Assembly (NCBI GenBank): GCA_029248405.1
Contig: JAQWJJ010000016.1
Span: 248,001 to 312,000, forward strand
Length of the DNA stretch: 64,000 bases
Source of the DNA: Flavobacteriaceae bacterium
GTDB lineage: Bacteria > Bacteroidota > Bacteroidia > Flavobacteriales > Flavobacteriaceae
Direction: 5' to 3'
Part shown: positions 7,856 to 17,530 of the stretch, one piece after another
Numbering within the stretch: position 1 is the stretch's first letter
Layout of the letters: the number at the start of each line of letters is the position of its first letter
Position numbers and translations under genes: made by a program
The notes under the pieces: model-generated
What the model was told of the DNA's origin: nothing
Databases searched by the model: none
The model's input: the letters and a program-made list of their open reading frames with translations, nothing else

Positions 7856-8917
7856 ATGCTAGAAAACATCAACGAGTCACGCACGCCAATTTCGGATTTG
7901 GGAGAATTTGGTTTAATCGATCATTTGACGCAAAGTTTGTCAACTCATCACCCAGAGACTTTAAAGGGTATTGGAGACGACGCGGCAGTATTAAAGTTCC
8001 CTGATGATCAGGTCCAAGTCATCACGACAGATCTATTGGTCGAAGGCGTTCATTTTGACCTCGCATACATGCCATTGAAGCACTTGGGTTACAAGGCTGT
8101 AATGGTCAATCTTAGTGACGTCTGCGCGATGAATGCACAACCCAAACAAGTCACCGTATCTGTTGCACTATCCAATCGTTTTACAGTGGAAGCCATCGAC
8201 GAATTATATGACGGCATAAAGCTTGCCTGCAAAAAATACCAAGTAGATTTGATCGGCGGTGACACAACGTCTTCCACTTCTGGAATGGTGATCAGTATCA
8301 CAGCAATTGGTATGAGTCACCCGGATAAAGTCGTTTATCGCAATGGTGCTCAGCTCAATGACTTACTAGTGGTTACTGGAGATGTCGGGGCCGCATACCT
8401 TGGGCTTCAGGTGTTGGAGCGTGAAAAGCAAGTTTTTTCGGTAAATCCAAAGGCGCAACCAGATTTAGAGCCATATCATTATTTGGTTGAGCGTCAGTTG
8501 AAACCTGAAGCACGAACAGACATCATCAAATTATTAGCAGAATTGGGGGTATTGCCAACATCCATGATTGACATCAGTGACGGGTTGTCTTCTGAAATAT
8601 TACACCTCACAAAAGCGTCTGAAGTCGGTTGTTCTGTTTATGAAGATAAATTACCGTTGGATCCTCAAGTGATCAATACCTGCGAAGAGCTCAATCTAGA
8701 CAGCACCACTATTGCACTGAGTGGTGGAGAGGACTATGAATTGCTATTCACTATAAATCAAAATGACTTTGATCGGATCAAAGGCAACCCGAATCTCACC
8801 GTCATTGGCCATATTAATGCACCGCAAGATGGTGTTCATTTGATCACTAGGGCGCAAACGCAAATCCCCATTATCGCTCGAGGCTGGAATCCACTGAAAA
8901 GCAATGCAGAGGATTAG
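7856..8917 (+). CDS. thiL: Thiamine-monophosphate kinase
   Basis: ThiL phosphorylates thiamine monophosphate to thiamine pyrophosphate with ATP, the last step of cofactor synthesis in the cytoplasm. The 353-residue protein shows the family's metal and nucleotide motifs: GIGDDAAVL (about 40-48), TTDLLVEGVHFDL (about 60-72) and IDISDGLSSEILHL (about 237-250). The terminal GGEDYELLF block is also present. The length is normal for Bacteroidota ThiL. It stands alone on the plus strand, and its stop codon overlaps the stop of the convergent hydrolase gene by 4 bases (8914-8917). No thi cluster or TPP riboswitch is visible nearby. Confidence 0.96.
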   Translation: MLENINESRTPISDLGEFGLIDHLTQSLSTHHPETLKGIGDDAAVLKFPDDQVQVITTDLLVEGVHFDLAYMPLKHLGYKAVMVNLSDVCAMNAQPKQVTVSVALSNRFTVEAIDELYDGIKLACKKYQVDLIGGDTTSSTSGMVISITAIGMSHPDKVVYRNGAQLNDLLVVTGDVGAAYLGLQVLEREKQVFSVNPKAQPDLEPYHYLVERQLKPEARTDIIKLLAELGVLPTSMIDISDGLSSEILHLTKASEVGCSVYEDKLPLDPQVINTCEELNLDSTTIALSGGEDYELLFTINQNDFDRIKGNPNLTVIGHINAPQDGVHLITRAQTQIPIIARGWNPLKSNAED

Positions 8918-9690
8918 CGGGCCAAAAGAGTCTTTATTTGTTCTACGATCTCCTGAGGGTGTTCTAGCCAGGACATATGACCCCCGTCAACTATTGTGAT
9001 TTTAGTGTCCGTTTGCCTGGCGATTTGCTTTGCTTGAGACAGAGGAATCAGTGGGTCTTGTCGGCCCATAATAAGTTGCTTTGGGCCTTCAAATGCTCTT
9101 AATATATCATTGCGGTCTTGACGGTCGCGAAGCCCTATGATCGTCTTGGTCAGACTAGAGACGTTTTGGGCCAAGGCACGTTTTTTGAGTGCGTTGATTT
9201 CTGAGGAGAATCGCTCGCGACATTGTGGGGTGCACAAATTTTCAATGGCCATACTGACAAATGCATTGGCTTGGGTTTTGACAATGCGCAGCGCTCGATT
9301 TCTGTTGTCTTTGCGGTCTTTATGATCCTGATCAGGCGTGGTGTTGACCAGCAAGAGTCCTAAGACCAAATGAGGCGCTTTTTCTGCCAGGGCTAAAGCG
9401 ACATAGCCGCCCATTGAGTGGCAGACTATCAACGCAGGATGCCCGCCAAGAGTCATCAGAAGTTGCTCTACCACGAGAGCGTATTGTTCCATAGAATGGG
9501 ATTGATTGAGTGCAGGACTCTGTCCATGGCCTGGTAAATCAAGGCCAACAACTTGGCAATGCGACCGAAGCGCTGCGCCAATTTCTTCCCAGATGGTATG
9601 GTCTTCTAAAAACCCATGTAAAAAAAGAACCATTGGCCCTTGTCCACTTTGGGTGAAGTGGATGTTTAAATTGTCGAATAGGAAGGTCAT
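8914..9690 (-). CDS. Alpha/beta hydrolase
   Basis: This is a 258-residue cytoplasmic alpha/beta hydrolase. The oxyanion-hole motif LFLHGFLED lies at 23-30. The nucleophile elbow is CHSMGG with Ser92, the usual first Gly being Cys90. The acid is probably Asp212 (GRQDPLIP) and the base His238 (DGGHMSW). No signal peptide is present. The substrate cannot be told; relatives include MenH-like, BioH-like and general carboxylesterases, and no menaquinone or biotin gene is adjacent. Its end overlaps thiL by 4 bases, and it starts 18 bases after the end of the aminopeptidase gene on the same strand, so the two may be cotranscribed. Confidence 0.9.
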   Translation of the reverse strand: MTFLFDNLNIHFTQSGQGPMVLFLHGFLEDHTIWEEIGAALRSHCQVVGLDLPGHGQSPALNQSHSMEQYALVVEQLLMTLGGHPALIVCHSMGGYVALALAEKAPHLVLGLLLVNTTPDQDHKDRKDNRNRALRIVKTQANAFVSMAIENLCTPQCRERFSSEINALKKRALAQNVSSLTKTIIGLRDRQDRNDILRAFEGPKQLIMGRQDPLIPLSQAKQIARQTDTKITIVDGGHMSWLEHPQEIVEQIKTLLAR

Positions 9691-9708
9691 AAAAGCATCT
9701 GCCTTCCG

Positions 9709-11007
9709 CTAAGCGGGCTTTTGCATCAAAGCCTCAATCTCTTCGGCCTCAATTGGGATGTTTTTCATTAGGTTGATCGGCGCGCCCTGAGATTGCAGGA
9801 CCACATCGTCTTCAAGTCTTACCCCGAAACCTTCTTCGGGAAGATAAATTCCTGGCTCTACGGTAAACACCATATTGGCCTGCATTGGCTCGTGCAACAA
9901 TCCATAATCGTGTGTGTCAAGCCCCATGTGGTGACTCGTGCCGTGCATGAAATAACGTTTGTAAGCAGGCCAGTCCGGGTCTTGATTCTGCACATCGGCT
10001 TTATCTAAGAGTCCAAGGGTTAGCAGCTCAGAAGTCATGAGCTTACCAACTTCCTCATGATAGGCTTTCCAATAGGTTCCAGGAACCAGCATTGCGGTGG
10101 CGTTGTTTTTTACCCGTAAAACAGCATCATAGATGGCCCTTTGGCGTGCCGTAAATCTTCCATTGACAGGAATGGTGCGGGTCATGTCACTGCTGTAGTT
10201 GGCATATTCTGCACCAACATCCAAGAGCAGAAGTTCCCCGTCATGGCACGGCTTGTTGTTTTCGATGTAGTGCAAAACATTATTACTCGCTCCACTAGCG
10301 ATAATAGGCGTGTAGGCAAATCCTTTGGATCGGTTGCGTACGAATTCATGAATAAACTCCGCTTCAATTTCATATTCAAATACTCCTGGTTTGACCATTG
10401 ATAAGATGCGCCGAAATCCTTTTTCGGTAATCTGACAAGCGGTTTGGATCAAGTCTATTTCGATGGGGTCTTTGAGCGATCTTAAACGCTGGAGAATGGG
10501 GTTGCTTTTGGCCCATTGATGTGCTGGGAATTTTTGTTTTGTTTGCGCGATAAAACGATCTTCTCTGGTTTGGGTCTGCACACTTTGGCGATAGTGCTCA
10601 TTGGTGTTAAAGTATATGGTGTCGACTTGCGTCATGAGCTCAAAAAACACTTTGTCGAATTGGTCTAACCAATAGACGGTGGCAACACCTGTAGTCTCAA
10701 GAGCCCCTTCTTTGGATAATTTGGCCCCTTCCCATACGGCAATATGCTCGTTGGTTTCTCTTAAAAACAAAACCTCCCTTTGTTTTGGATCAACTGCATC
10801 AGGACAGAGCACCAAAATACTCTCTTCCTGATCCACCCCTGAAAGAAAGAACAGATCTCGATGTTGTGCAAAAGGCAGCATGGTGTCCGCACTAACTGGA
10901 TACTGATCGTTGCTGTTAAAAACGGCGATACTTTTAGGTTGCATCGCGGACATAAAATTTTTACGGTTTTTGATGAATAAGGCCGAGTCTATCGCTTTAT
11001 ATTTCAT
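9709..11007 (-). CDS. pepP: Xaa-Pro aminopeptidase (aminopeptidase P, M24B)
   Basis: This 432-residue metallopeptidase removes N-terminal residues before proline. An N-terminal AMP_N domain (about 5-130, with FNSNDQYPVSADT) precedes an M24 pita-bread catalytic domain. Metal-ligand blocks are visible: LLLLDVGAEYANYSSDMTRT supplies two Asp, HGTSHHMGLDTHD a His, FTVEPGIYLPEEGFG a Glu, and VRLEDDVVL the last Glu. The start at 11007 (MKYKAIDSALF) was chosen over an upstream in-frame Met 20 codons away, because it begins at the AMP_N domain and leaves room for a -7 box at 11028-11035. No signal peptide is seen, so the enzyme is cytoplasmic. Confidence 0.94.
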   Translation of the reverse strand: MKYKAIDSALFIKNRKNFMSAMQPKSIAVFNSNDQYPVSADTMLPFAQHRDLFFLSGVDQEESILVLCPDAVDPKQREVLFLRETNEHIAVWEGAKLSKEGALETTGVATVYWLDQFDKVFFELMTQVDTIYFNTNEHYRQSVQTQTREDRFIAQTKQKFPAHQWAKSNPILQRLRSLKDPIEIDLIQTACQITEKGFRRILSMVKPGVFEYEIEAEFIHEFVRNRSKGFAYTPIIASGASNNVLHYIENNKPCHDGELLLLDVGAEYANYSSDMTRTIPVNGRFTARQRAIYDAVLRVKNNATAMLVPGTYWKAYHEEVGKLMTSELLTLGLLDKADVQNQDPDWPAYKRYFMHGTSHHMGLDTHDYGLLHEPMQANMVFTVEPGIYLPEEGFGVRLEDDVVLQSQGAPINLMKNIPIEAEEIEALMQKPA

Positions 11008-11027
11008 GCTGTGAAGTTTATTCAGAT

Positions 11028-11035
11028 CAAAAATA
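11028..11035 (-). promoter_or_regulatory. Predicted -7 box of pepP
   Basis: The reverse strand reads TATTTTTG, an exact match to TAnnTTTG, ending 20 bases before the chosen pepP start. This supports the shorter start. Confidence 0.45.
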
Positions 11036-11127
11036 CTGAAAATCGACGCTTTATTTGGGCCCCTCAAAAAGTATTTTATTCGAATTTTCTTTAGCTTAGC
11101 CTTCCTTATCCATTAATACGACAGTCC

Positions 11128-13974
11128 ATGAAATCAATTCTCTTCACTTTTTTGACAGTAATTTGTTGCAGTAATATGCTTCAGGCCCAGCAGCAACCCA
11201 CAACTCCAGAGGTCCTAAAAAAGAGTTTCAATGAGCGGCATGAGCTCATCGATGCATCTCTTGTCAAGAACCTCGAATTCCGCAATATTGGACCAAGCAT
11301 CATGAGTGGTCGCGTGGTGGATTTGGCAGTAAATCCTGATGACCCTATTGAATTTTATGTCGGCTACGCCAGTGGCGGGGTTTGGTATACCAATAATAAT
11401 GGGACAAGTTTCACCCCTGTTTTGGACAGTAGTTTGACACAAAATGTTGGTGCTTTGGCAGTAGATTGGTCCTCCCATACGATATGGGTCGGCACAGGTG
11501 AAATCAATGCGTCGCGTTCGTCTTATGCGGGTATCGGGCTTTTGAAGTCAGAGGACCGCGGGGATACCTGGCAAAATATGGGTCTTTTGGATGGTCATCA
11601 CATCAGCCGTATTTTGATCCATCCTGAAAATCCAAATCAGGTCGTGGTCGGAGTTTTGGGGCACTTGTATTCTCCTAACCAAATGCGTGGCGTCTTCAAG
11701 ACTACAGACGGTGGTCAAACTTGGTCACAGTCTTTGTTTGTGGGTCCTGAAACTGGGGTTGTAGAAATGGTTGTTGATCCAAATGATGCCGACATCATAT
11801 ATGCTGCCGCCTGGGAAAAGGACAGAAAGGCTTGGCATTTTAAGGGCAGTGGTACTCAAAGTGGGATATACCAAAGTACAGATGCAGGGAGCTCTTGGAC
11901 CCTAATGACAAGTCAAGGCAGTGGATTTCCTGCTGGATCTGGAGTAGGGCGCATTGGATTGGCGGTGTACGACAGCAACACTATTTATGCTATTGTCGAC
12001 AATCAAGATCATCAAGTGGGCAATAATCAAGACAAAGGACAAGGGTTAGAAGCAAATGAGTTTAAAGTCATGGACGCCAAGACGTTTGTTGCGTTAGACG
12101 ATCAAAAGTTGAACGATTTTTTGAGTGCGAATGGGTTTCAAAAGGAATACACTGCTCAAGAGGTAAAGCGCATGGTGCGGTCTCAAGAAATTCAGCCCGC
12201 GGACTTGGCGAAATACTTATCGGATGCCAATACTCAATTGTTTGACACCCCAGTTATTGGTGCTGAGGTTTATAGAAGTGATGACTCTGGAAAGACCTGG
12301 GCCAAGACCCATAAAGGTTATCTCGATGGGGTCTATTATTCTTATGGATACTATTTTGGCAAGATTCATGTGACGCCTAATGATCCAAATTCGATTTATA
12401 TTTACGGCGTGCCTTTATTGACCTCAAAGGATGGCGGTTCTAGCTTTAAGAGTTTGGATGCTGCCAATATGCATGGCGATCATCATGTGCTTTGGATCAA
12501 TCCAAAAAACCCGAGTCATTTGATTAACGGTAACGATGGCGGGGTCAATATTTCTTACGACGACGGTGCCAACTGGACCAAGTGCAACACTCCTGCTGTT
12601 GGACAATTTTATGCGATTAATGTAGATAACCAAACGCCTTATAATGTCTATGGTGGTCTTCAAGACAACGGGGTTTGGAAGGGGTCAAGCCGCAACAAAG
12701 AAAGCGTCAGATGGCACCAATCTGGCGATTATCCATACCAAATGATCATGGGTGGTGACGGGATGCAAGTCCAAATTGATGCGCGGGATGTTAATGTCGT
12801 TTATACCGGCTATCAGTTTGGGAACTATTACCGCTTAAATTTGGCGACCAATAGCCAAACATACATCCAGCCAAAGCACAAGTTGGGAGAAACGCCTAAT
12901 CGTTATAATTGGCAAACTCCAGTTTTGTTGAGTGCACACAATCAGGATATTTTGTATTATGGCAGTCAACGCCTGCACAGAAGTTTTGACCAAGGCAATC
13001 ATTGGGAATCTATTTCTGGCGATTTGACCAAAGGTGCTAAAACAGGAAATGTGGCATTTGGCACGCTCACGACAATCAGTGAATCTCCATTTCATTTTGG
13101 CACGATTTACACAGGGAGTGACGACGGAGTGATCAGTGTTACTCAAGACGGCGGGGCTCATTGGACTGATGTCTCTGAGCAATTACCGGATGATCTCTGG
13201 GTCAGTCGCGTTGTGGCCTCTAAGCATGTCCCCTCAAGGGTTTATGCAGCACTTAATGCTTATCGTGGCGATGATTTTGCCCCCTACTTATTTGTCAGCA
13301 ACGATTACGGAGCGCATTGGCAGTCTATCGTGGGCAACTTGCCTTTAGGATCGGTCAATGTCCTTAAGGAAGATCCCGTTCAAGAAACCTTACTTTACGC
13401 AGGAACGGATAATGGCGTCTACGTCAGTCTTGATTCAGGAGGGCAATGGCATGTTTTTGACAAGGATTTGCCGAAGGTCGCCTGTCACGATCTGGTCTTG
13501 CAAGAAGCAGCTCAAGAATTGGTTTTGGGGACACACGGGCGCTCGATATATATTGCTGATGTTTCACTGCTGCAATCCCTAGATCACAATAAAATGAATG
13601 AGGTTCAAATCGCGAAAATTCCACCGGTAAAATTCTCAAAGCGTTGGGGCCAGTCCTACAGTCAGTGGAGTGAAGCGCGCGTGCCAAGCGTCTCAATGTC
13701 CTTTTTTAGTCCAGCTAAAGGTAGGGCCTCAATAAAGCTAAAAACTAAAGGTCAAAAAACAATTCAGGAACAGGTTGTCGATGTAGACCGCGGCTATAAC
13801 AATTGGCACTTTGATTTGGCACTGACTGATCAGGGCGTGAAACACCTGAAAAAAGCATTTGACCAAGACTTATCAGAAGCTTCTAATGGTGTAACTTACT
13901 TGCCAAAAGGCAATTATGTAGTGCAAATCAGTATTGGAGATCAAGACAATAATACAGCATTAATTATCGAATGA
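11128..13974 (+). CDS. Secreted BNR/sortilin-like beta-propeller protein
   Basis: This is a 948-residue exported protein with signal peptide MKSILFTFLTVICCSNMLQAQ. The body holds many Asp-box/BNR-type repeats, among them DRGDTWQ, DGGQTWSQ, DAGSSWT, DSGKTWA, DGGSSF, DGGAHWT and DSGGQWH. They lie in VPS10/sortilin-like and glycosidase-like propellers spanning about residues 50-800. Such proteins are common in Bacteroidota and are usually annotated as glycosyl hydrolase or WD40/YVTN/BNR-like, but no catalytic residues can be assigned here, so an enzymatic role should not be assumed. The C-terminus ends NTALIIE and is not a clear T9SS sorting domain, so the protein is probably periplasmic. It stands alone between pepP and sdhCAB. 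Confidence 0.85.
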   Translation: MKSILFTFLTVICCSNMLQAQQQPTTPEVLKKSFNERHELIDASLVKNLEFRNIGPSIMSGRVVDLAVNPDDPIEFYVGYASGGVWYTNNNGTSFTPVLDSSLTQNVGALAVDWSSHTIWVGTGEINASRSSYAGIGLLKSEDRGDTWQNMGLLDGHHISRILIHPENPNQVVVGVLGHLYSPNQMRGVFKTTDGGQTWSQSLFVGPETGVVEMVVDPNDADIIYAAAWEKDRKAWHFKGSGTQSGIYQSTDAGSSWTLMTSQGSGFPAGSGVGRIGLAVYDSNTIYAIVDNQDHQVGNNQDKGQGLEANEFKVMDAKTFVALDDQKLNDFLSANGFQKEYTAQEVKRMVRSQEIQPADLAKYLSDANTQLFDTPVIGAEVYRSDDSGKTWAKTHKGYLDGVYYSYGYYFGKIHVTPNDPNSIYIYGVPLLTSKDGGSSFKSLDAANMHGDHHVLWINPKNPSHLINGNDGGVNISYDDGANWTKCNTPAVGQFYAINVDNQTPYNVYGGLQDNGVWKGSSRNKESVRWHQSGDYPYQMIMGGDGMQVQIDARDVNVVYTGYQFGNYYRLNLATNSQTYIQPKHKLGETPNRYNWQTPVLLSAHNQDILYYGSQRLHRSFDQGNHWESISGDLTKGAKTGNVAFGTLTTISESPFHFGTIYTGSDDGVISVTQDGGAHWTDVSEQLPDDLWVSRVVASKHVPSRVYAALNAYRGDDFAPYLFVSNDYGAHWQSIVGNLPLGSVNVLKEDPVQETLLYAGTDNGVYVSLDSGGQWHVFDKDLPKVACHDLVLQEAAQELVLGTHGRSIYIADVSLLQSLDHNKMNEVQIAKIPPVKFSKRWGQSYSQWSEARVPSVSMSFFSPAKGRASIKLKTKGQKTIQEQVVDVDRGYNNWHFDLALTDQGVKHLKKAFDQDLSEASNGVTYLPKGNYVVQISIGDQDNNTALIIE

Positions 13975-14025
13975 TCGGAGACGGCGGAATATTTAAAAAT
14001 GTTTTGCCTAAAAGCAAATACAAAG

Positions 14026-14057
14026 TTTGGGTTTCATCTGTTTGCGCCTTACTTTTG
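14026..14057 (+). promoter_or_regulatory. Predicted sdhCAB promoter
   Basis: TTTG at 14026-14029 is separated by 20 bases from TACTTTTG at 14050-14057. This is a full match to the Bacteroidota -33/-7 promoter. The box ends 24 bases before the sdhC ATG. Confidence 0.7.
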
Positions 14058-14081
14058 TAGGACATAAATAGAACAAAACTT

Positions 14082-14747
14082 ATGGGGTTACTCAATTCTT
14101 CTATTGCTCGAAAGGTCGCTATGGCACTCTCGGGTTTGTTTCTGGTTGTTTTCTTAGGACAGCACTTTGTCATTAACCTGACCTCTGTCATTGCTCCCGA
14201 CACGTTCAACTCATTCTCTCATTTTATGGGCACTAATGGATTAGTTCAGGGGGTGTTACAGCCCATTCTCATATTTGGGGTGGTTTTCCATTTCGTCATG
14301 GGATTTGTCTTAGAATTGAAAAATAGAGCGGCGCGTTCGGTGCGTTATGTGGCCTATAAAGGTTCCGCCGGAGCGAGCTGGGCGTCCAGAAATATGATCA
14401 TTTCTGGTGCTGTTGTTTTGGCCTTCTTGGGACTGCATTTTTATGATTTTTGGATTCCTGAAATGATCCATAAATATGTTGAATCTCATCCAGAAGATCC
14501 CACCCGATATTACGCCGAAACAGTTCATAAATTTGAAAACCCGATACGGGTTGGTCTTTATGTGGTTTCTTTTGTTTTGCTAGCGGTGCATTTATGGCAT
14601 GGCTTCAGCTCTTCATTCCAGAGTGTTGGGTTCAATAATAAGTATTCAAAAGGGCTCCAAAATTTTACAAAAATATATGCTGTTGGGATTCCCTTGGGCT
14701 TCATTGTCATTGCAATCTATCACCATCTTAACCCATTAGCCCACTAA
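14082..14747 (+). CDS. sdhC: Succinate dehydrogenase/fumarate reductase cytochrome b subunit
   Basis: This 221-residue membrane subunit anchors the SdhAB catalytic pair and passes electrons to menaquinone. It is a single-subunit anchor with five predicted membrane segments. Four candidate haem-ligand histidines sit within the helices: H28, H70, H119 and H170. This matches the dihaem type B arrangement known from Wolinella fumarate reductase. It opens the sdhCAB operon, with sdhA 11 bases downstream and a strong promoter upstream. Whether the complex runs mainly as succinate dehydrogenase or fumarate reductase is not decided by sequence. An aerobic marine lifestyle would favour succinate oxidation. 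Confidence 0.95.
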   Translation: MGLLNSSIARKVAMALSGLFLVVFLGQHFVINLTSVIAPDTFNSFSHFMGTNGLVQGVLQPILIFGVVFHFVMGFVLELKNRAARSVRYVAYKGSAGASWASRNMIISGAVVLAFLGLHFYDFWIPEMIHKYVESHPEDPTRYYAETVHKFENPIRVGLYVVSFVLLAVHLWHGFSSSFQSVGFNNKYSKGLQNFTKIYAVGIPLGFIVIAIYHHLNPLAH

Positions 14748-14758
14748 ATAAGTCAACT

Positions 14759-16759
14759 ATGTCAATAACCTCTAATTTACCTCAAGGGCCTTTAGCTGAA
14801 AAGTGGACAAAGCACAAGAATGACATTAATTTGGTGAATCCTGCCAATAAGCGAAATATTGATGTGATCGTTGTTGGGACTGGTTTGGCTGGAGGAAGTG
14901 CCGCAGCATCTTTGGCTGAGTTAGGCTACAATGTCAAAACATTCTGTTACCAAGACTCGCCGCGTCGTGCGCACTCCATTGCCGCACAAGGTGGGATTAA
15001 TGCAGCAAAAAATTACCAAGGCGATGGGGATTCTACCTATCGACTTTTTTACGACACTATCAAAGGGGGGGATTATCGGTCTCGTGAGGCAAATGTCCAT
15101 CGCTTGGCTGAAGTTTCTGGAAACATCATCGACCAGTGTGTGGCGCAGGGCGTGCCTTTTGCCCGCGAATATGGTGGTTTACTGGACAATCGATCATTTG
15201 GTGGGGTGTTGGTGTCTCGAACGTTTTATGCCAAAGGTCAAACAGGACAACAGCTTTTGTTAGGGGCTTATGCGGCCATGAACCGTCAGATCAATCGAGG
15301 AAAAATAAAGGCCTTCAACCGCCACGAAATGCTTGATTTGGTTTTGGTGGAGGGCAAAGCACGAGGAATAATTGCCCGGAACTTGGTCACTGGAGAGCTT
15401 GAGCGCCACAGTGCACATGCTGTAGTGATTGCCTCAGGAGGGTATGGCAATGTATTCTTTTTGTCGACAAACGCTATGGGCAGTAACGTTACGGCTTCAT
15501 GGAAGATTCATAAAAAGGGGGCTTATTTCGCTAACCCATGTTACACACAAATTCACCCGACTTGTATCCCAGTATCGGGAGACCACCAATCCAAATTGAC
15601 CTTAATGTCCGAGTCATTGAGAAATGATGGTCGCATTTGGGTTCCTGCAAAGTTAGAAGATGCGCAGGCTGTGCGTGAAGGGCGATTGCAGCCCACTGCT
15701 ATCGCAGAAGAAGATCGAGATTATTACCTCGAAAGACGTTACCCGTCATTTGGTAATTTAGTGCCACGTGATGTGGCTTCTAGAGCGGCCAAGGAGAGAT
15801 GTGATGCCGGATATGGTGTCAACAAAACGGGTGAAGCAGTCTATCTAGATTTTGATGCCGCCATCATGCGGTACGGTAGAGAACAAGCAGTAATTCAACA
15901 TATGACTCAAGCCTCAGATGCTGAGGTAAGAGCTTTGGGCGAAAAAGTTGTTGAATCAAAGTATGGCAATTTATTCCAGATGTATGAAAAAATTGTGGAC
16001 CAGAACCCATACAAAACGCCTATGATGATTTATCCTGCCGTACATTATACTATGGGCGGTGTATGGGTAGATTATAATTTGATGACTTCAATTCCTGGTT
16101 GTTACGCTGCAGGGGAAGCTAATTTCAGTGACCACGGAGCCAACAGGCTGGGCGCAAGTGCTTTGATGCAAGGTCTTGCAGATGGGTACTTCGTCCTCCC
16201 GTATACCATTGGAAATTATCTATCTGATGATATCAGAACGGGCCCTATCGCTACAGATACCCCAGAATTTGAGGCCGCAGAGCGATCTGTTCAGGCGACC
16301 ATCGACAGTCTGATCAACAATAAAGGATCTAAGACTGTAGATTCATTCCACCGTAAGTTGGGGAAAATCATGTGGAACAAATGTGGAATGTCTCGAAATG
16401 AAACCGAACTCAAAGAAGCAATGGCCGAAATTAAAGCACTTAGGGAAGAGTTTTGGCGCGATGTGAATGTCCCTGGTACTGCCCATGAACTCAATCAAGA
16501 GCTAGAAAAGGCAATGCGGGTAGCAGACTTCTTGGAGTTAGGTGAATTGTTCGCTAAGGATGCTTTGGAGCGAAATGAATCTTGTGGCGGCCATTTTAGA
16601 GAAGAATACCAAACTCCAGAAGGAGAAGCTTTGCGAGATGACGAGCATTATATGCATGTTTCGGCCTGGGAATACCAAGGTGAGCCTGCGGATGCAATAC
16701 TCCATAAAGAACCACTGGTTTATGACAATATTCAAGTAAAAACGCGCTCTTATAAATAG
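14759..16759 (+). CDS. sdhA: Succinate dehydrogenase flavoprotein subunit
   Basis: SdhA oxidises succinate to fumarate with covalently bound FAD. The 666-residue protein shows the FAD-binding [14 protein letters not shown] (37-50) and the flavinylation motif AHSIAAQGG, with His72 as the attachment site. The substrate-loop region includes HPTCIP and RDVASRA, and [17 protein letters not shown] lies in the capping and FAD-binding region. The length matches the type B family. It lies between sdhC (11 bases) and sdhB (4 bases), so the three are cotranscribed. Confidence 0.97.
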   Translation: MSITSNLPQGPLAEKWTKHKNDINLVNPANKRNIDVIVVGTGLAGGSAAASLAELGYNVKTFCYQDSPRRAHSIAAQGGINAAKNYQGDGDSTYRLFYDTIKGGDYRSREANVHRLAEVSGNIIDQCVAQGVPFAREYGGLLDNRSFGGVLVSRTFYAKGQTGQQLLLGAYAAMNRQINRGKIKAFNRHEMLDLVLVEGKARGIIARNLVTGELERHSAHAVVIASGGYGNVFFLSTNAMGSNVTASWKIHKKGAYFANPCYTQIHPTCIPVSGDHQSKLTLMSESLRNDGRIWVPAKLEDAQAVREGRLQPTAIAEEDRDYYLERRYPSFGNLVPRDVASRAAKERCDAGYGVNKTGEAVYLDFDAAIMRYGREQAVIQHMTQASDAEVRALGEKVVESKYGNLFQMYEKIVDQNPYKTPMMIYPAVHYTMGGVWVDYNLMTSIPGCYAAGEANFSDHGANRLGASALMQGLADGYFVLPYTIGNYLSDDIRTGPIATDTPEFEAAERSVQATIDSLINNKGSKTVDSFHRKLGKIMWNKCGMSRNETELKEAMAEIKALREEFWRDVNVPGTAHELNQELEKAMRVADFLELGELFAKDALERNESCGGHFREEYQTPEGEALRDDEHYMHVSAWEYQGEPADAILHKEPLVYDNIQVKTRSYK

Positions 16760-16763
16760 ACTT

Positions 16764-17510
16764 ATGAAGTTAACTTTAAAAATTTGGCGACAAAAAAATG
16801 CTCAAGCAAAAGGGCGCATGGAAACCTATCAAATCGATCAGATCGACGGGGACATGTCTTTTTTAGAAATGCTTGACGTCCTGAATAACCAATTGATTTC
16901 AACAGGGATTGATCCTGTAGTTTTTGATCATGATTGCCGTGAAGGTATTTGTGGCTCATGTTCTTTACAAATTAACGGAGAGCCCCACGGACCAGATCGT
17001 TTCATCACCACTTGTCAATTGCATATGCGCAAATTTAGTGATGGAGATACGATTGTGATTGAGCCGTTTAGAGCCAAAGCTTTTCCGGTGGTCAAAGACC
17101 TTATGGTCGACAGAAGTGCTTTTGACCGCATCCAGCATGCCGGAGGGTATATCTCAGTCAACACCTCTGGCAATACCATCGACGCCAACTCAATTCCTAT
17201 AGACAAAGAAGACGCTGATCATGCATTTAATGCAGCAACATGTATAGGATGTGGTGCCTGCGTTGCCGCATGTAAGAACGCTAGTGCCATGTTGTTCACT
17301 TCTGCAAAAGTCAGTCAATTTGCCTTGTTGCCTCAAGGTCAAGTCGAAGCGACCCGAAGAGTGCTCAATATGGTAGAGCAAATGGACAAAGAAGGTTTTG
17401 GTAATTGTACCAACACCGGCGCTTGCGAAATCGAATGCCCTAAAGGCATTTCCCTTGAGAATATTGCCCGCATGAACAGGGAGTTCTTGACTGCGCAGAT
17501 CAAAGGATAA
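16764..17510 (+). CDS. sdhB: Succinate dehydrogenase iron-sulfur subunit
   Basis: SdhB carries electrons from SdhA flavin to the haems and quinone through three clusters. The 248-residue protein has all ligand sets. A plant-type [2Fe-2S] uses C58, C63, C66 and C84. C160, C163 and C166, followed by C170, and C215, C221 and C225 supply the [4Fe-4S] and [3Fe-4S] clusters. The start lies 4 bases after sdhA. The gene closes the operon. A convergent lipoprotein gene ends 20 bases downstream, and no strong hairpin terminator is seen in that gap. Confidence 0.97.
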   Translation: MKLTLKIWRQKNAQAKGRMETYQIDQIDGDMSFLEMLDVLNNQLISTGIDPVVFDHDCREGICGSCSLQINGEPHGPDRFITTCQLHMRKFSDGDTIVIEPFRAKAFPVVKDLMVDRSAFDRIQHAGGYISVNTSGNTIDANSIPIDKEDADHAFNAATCIGCGACVAACKNASAMLFTSAKVSQFALLPQGQVEATRRVLNMVEQMDKEGFGNCTNTGACEIECPKGISLENIARMNREFLTAQIKG

Positions 17511-17530
17511 CCTGAGCCCATTGATCGATT

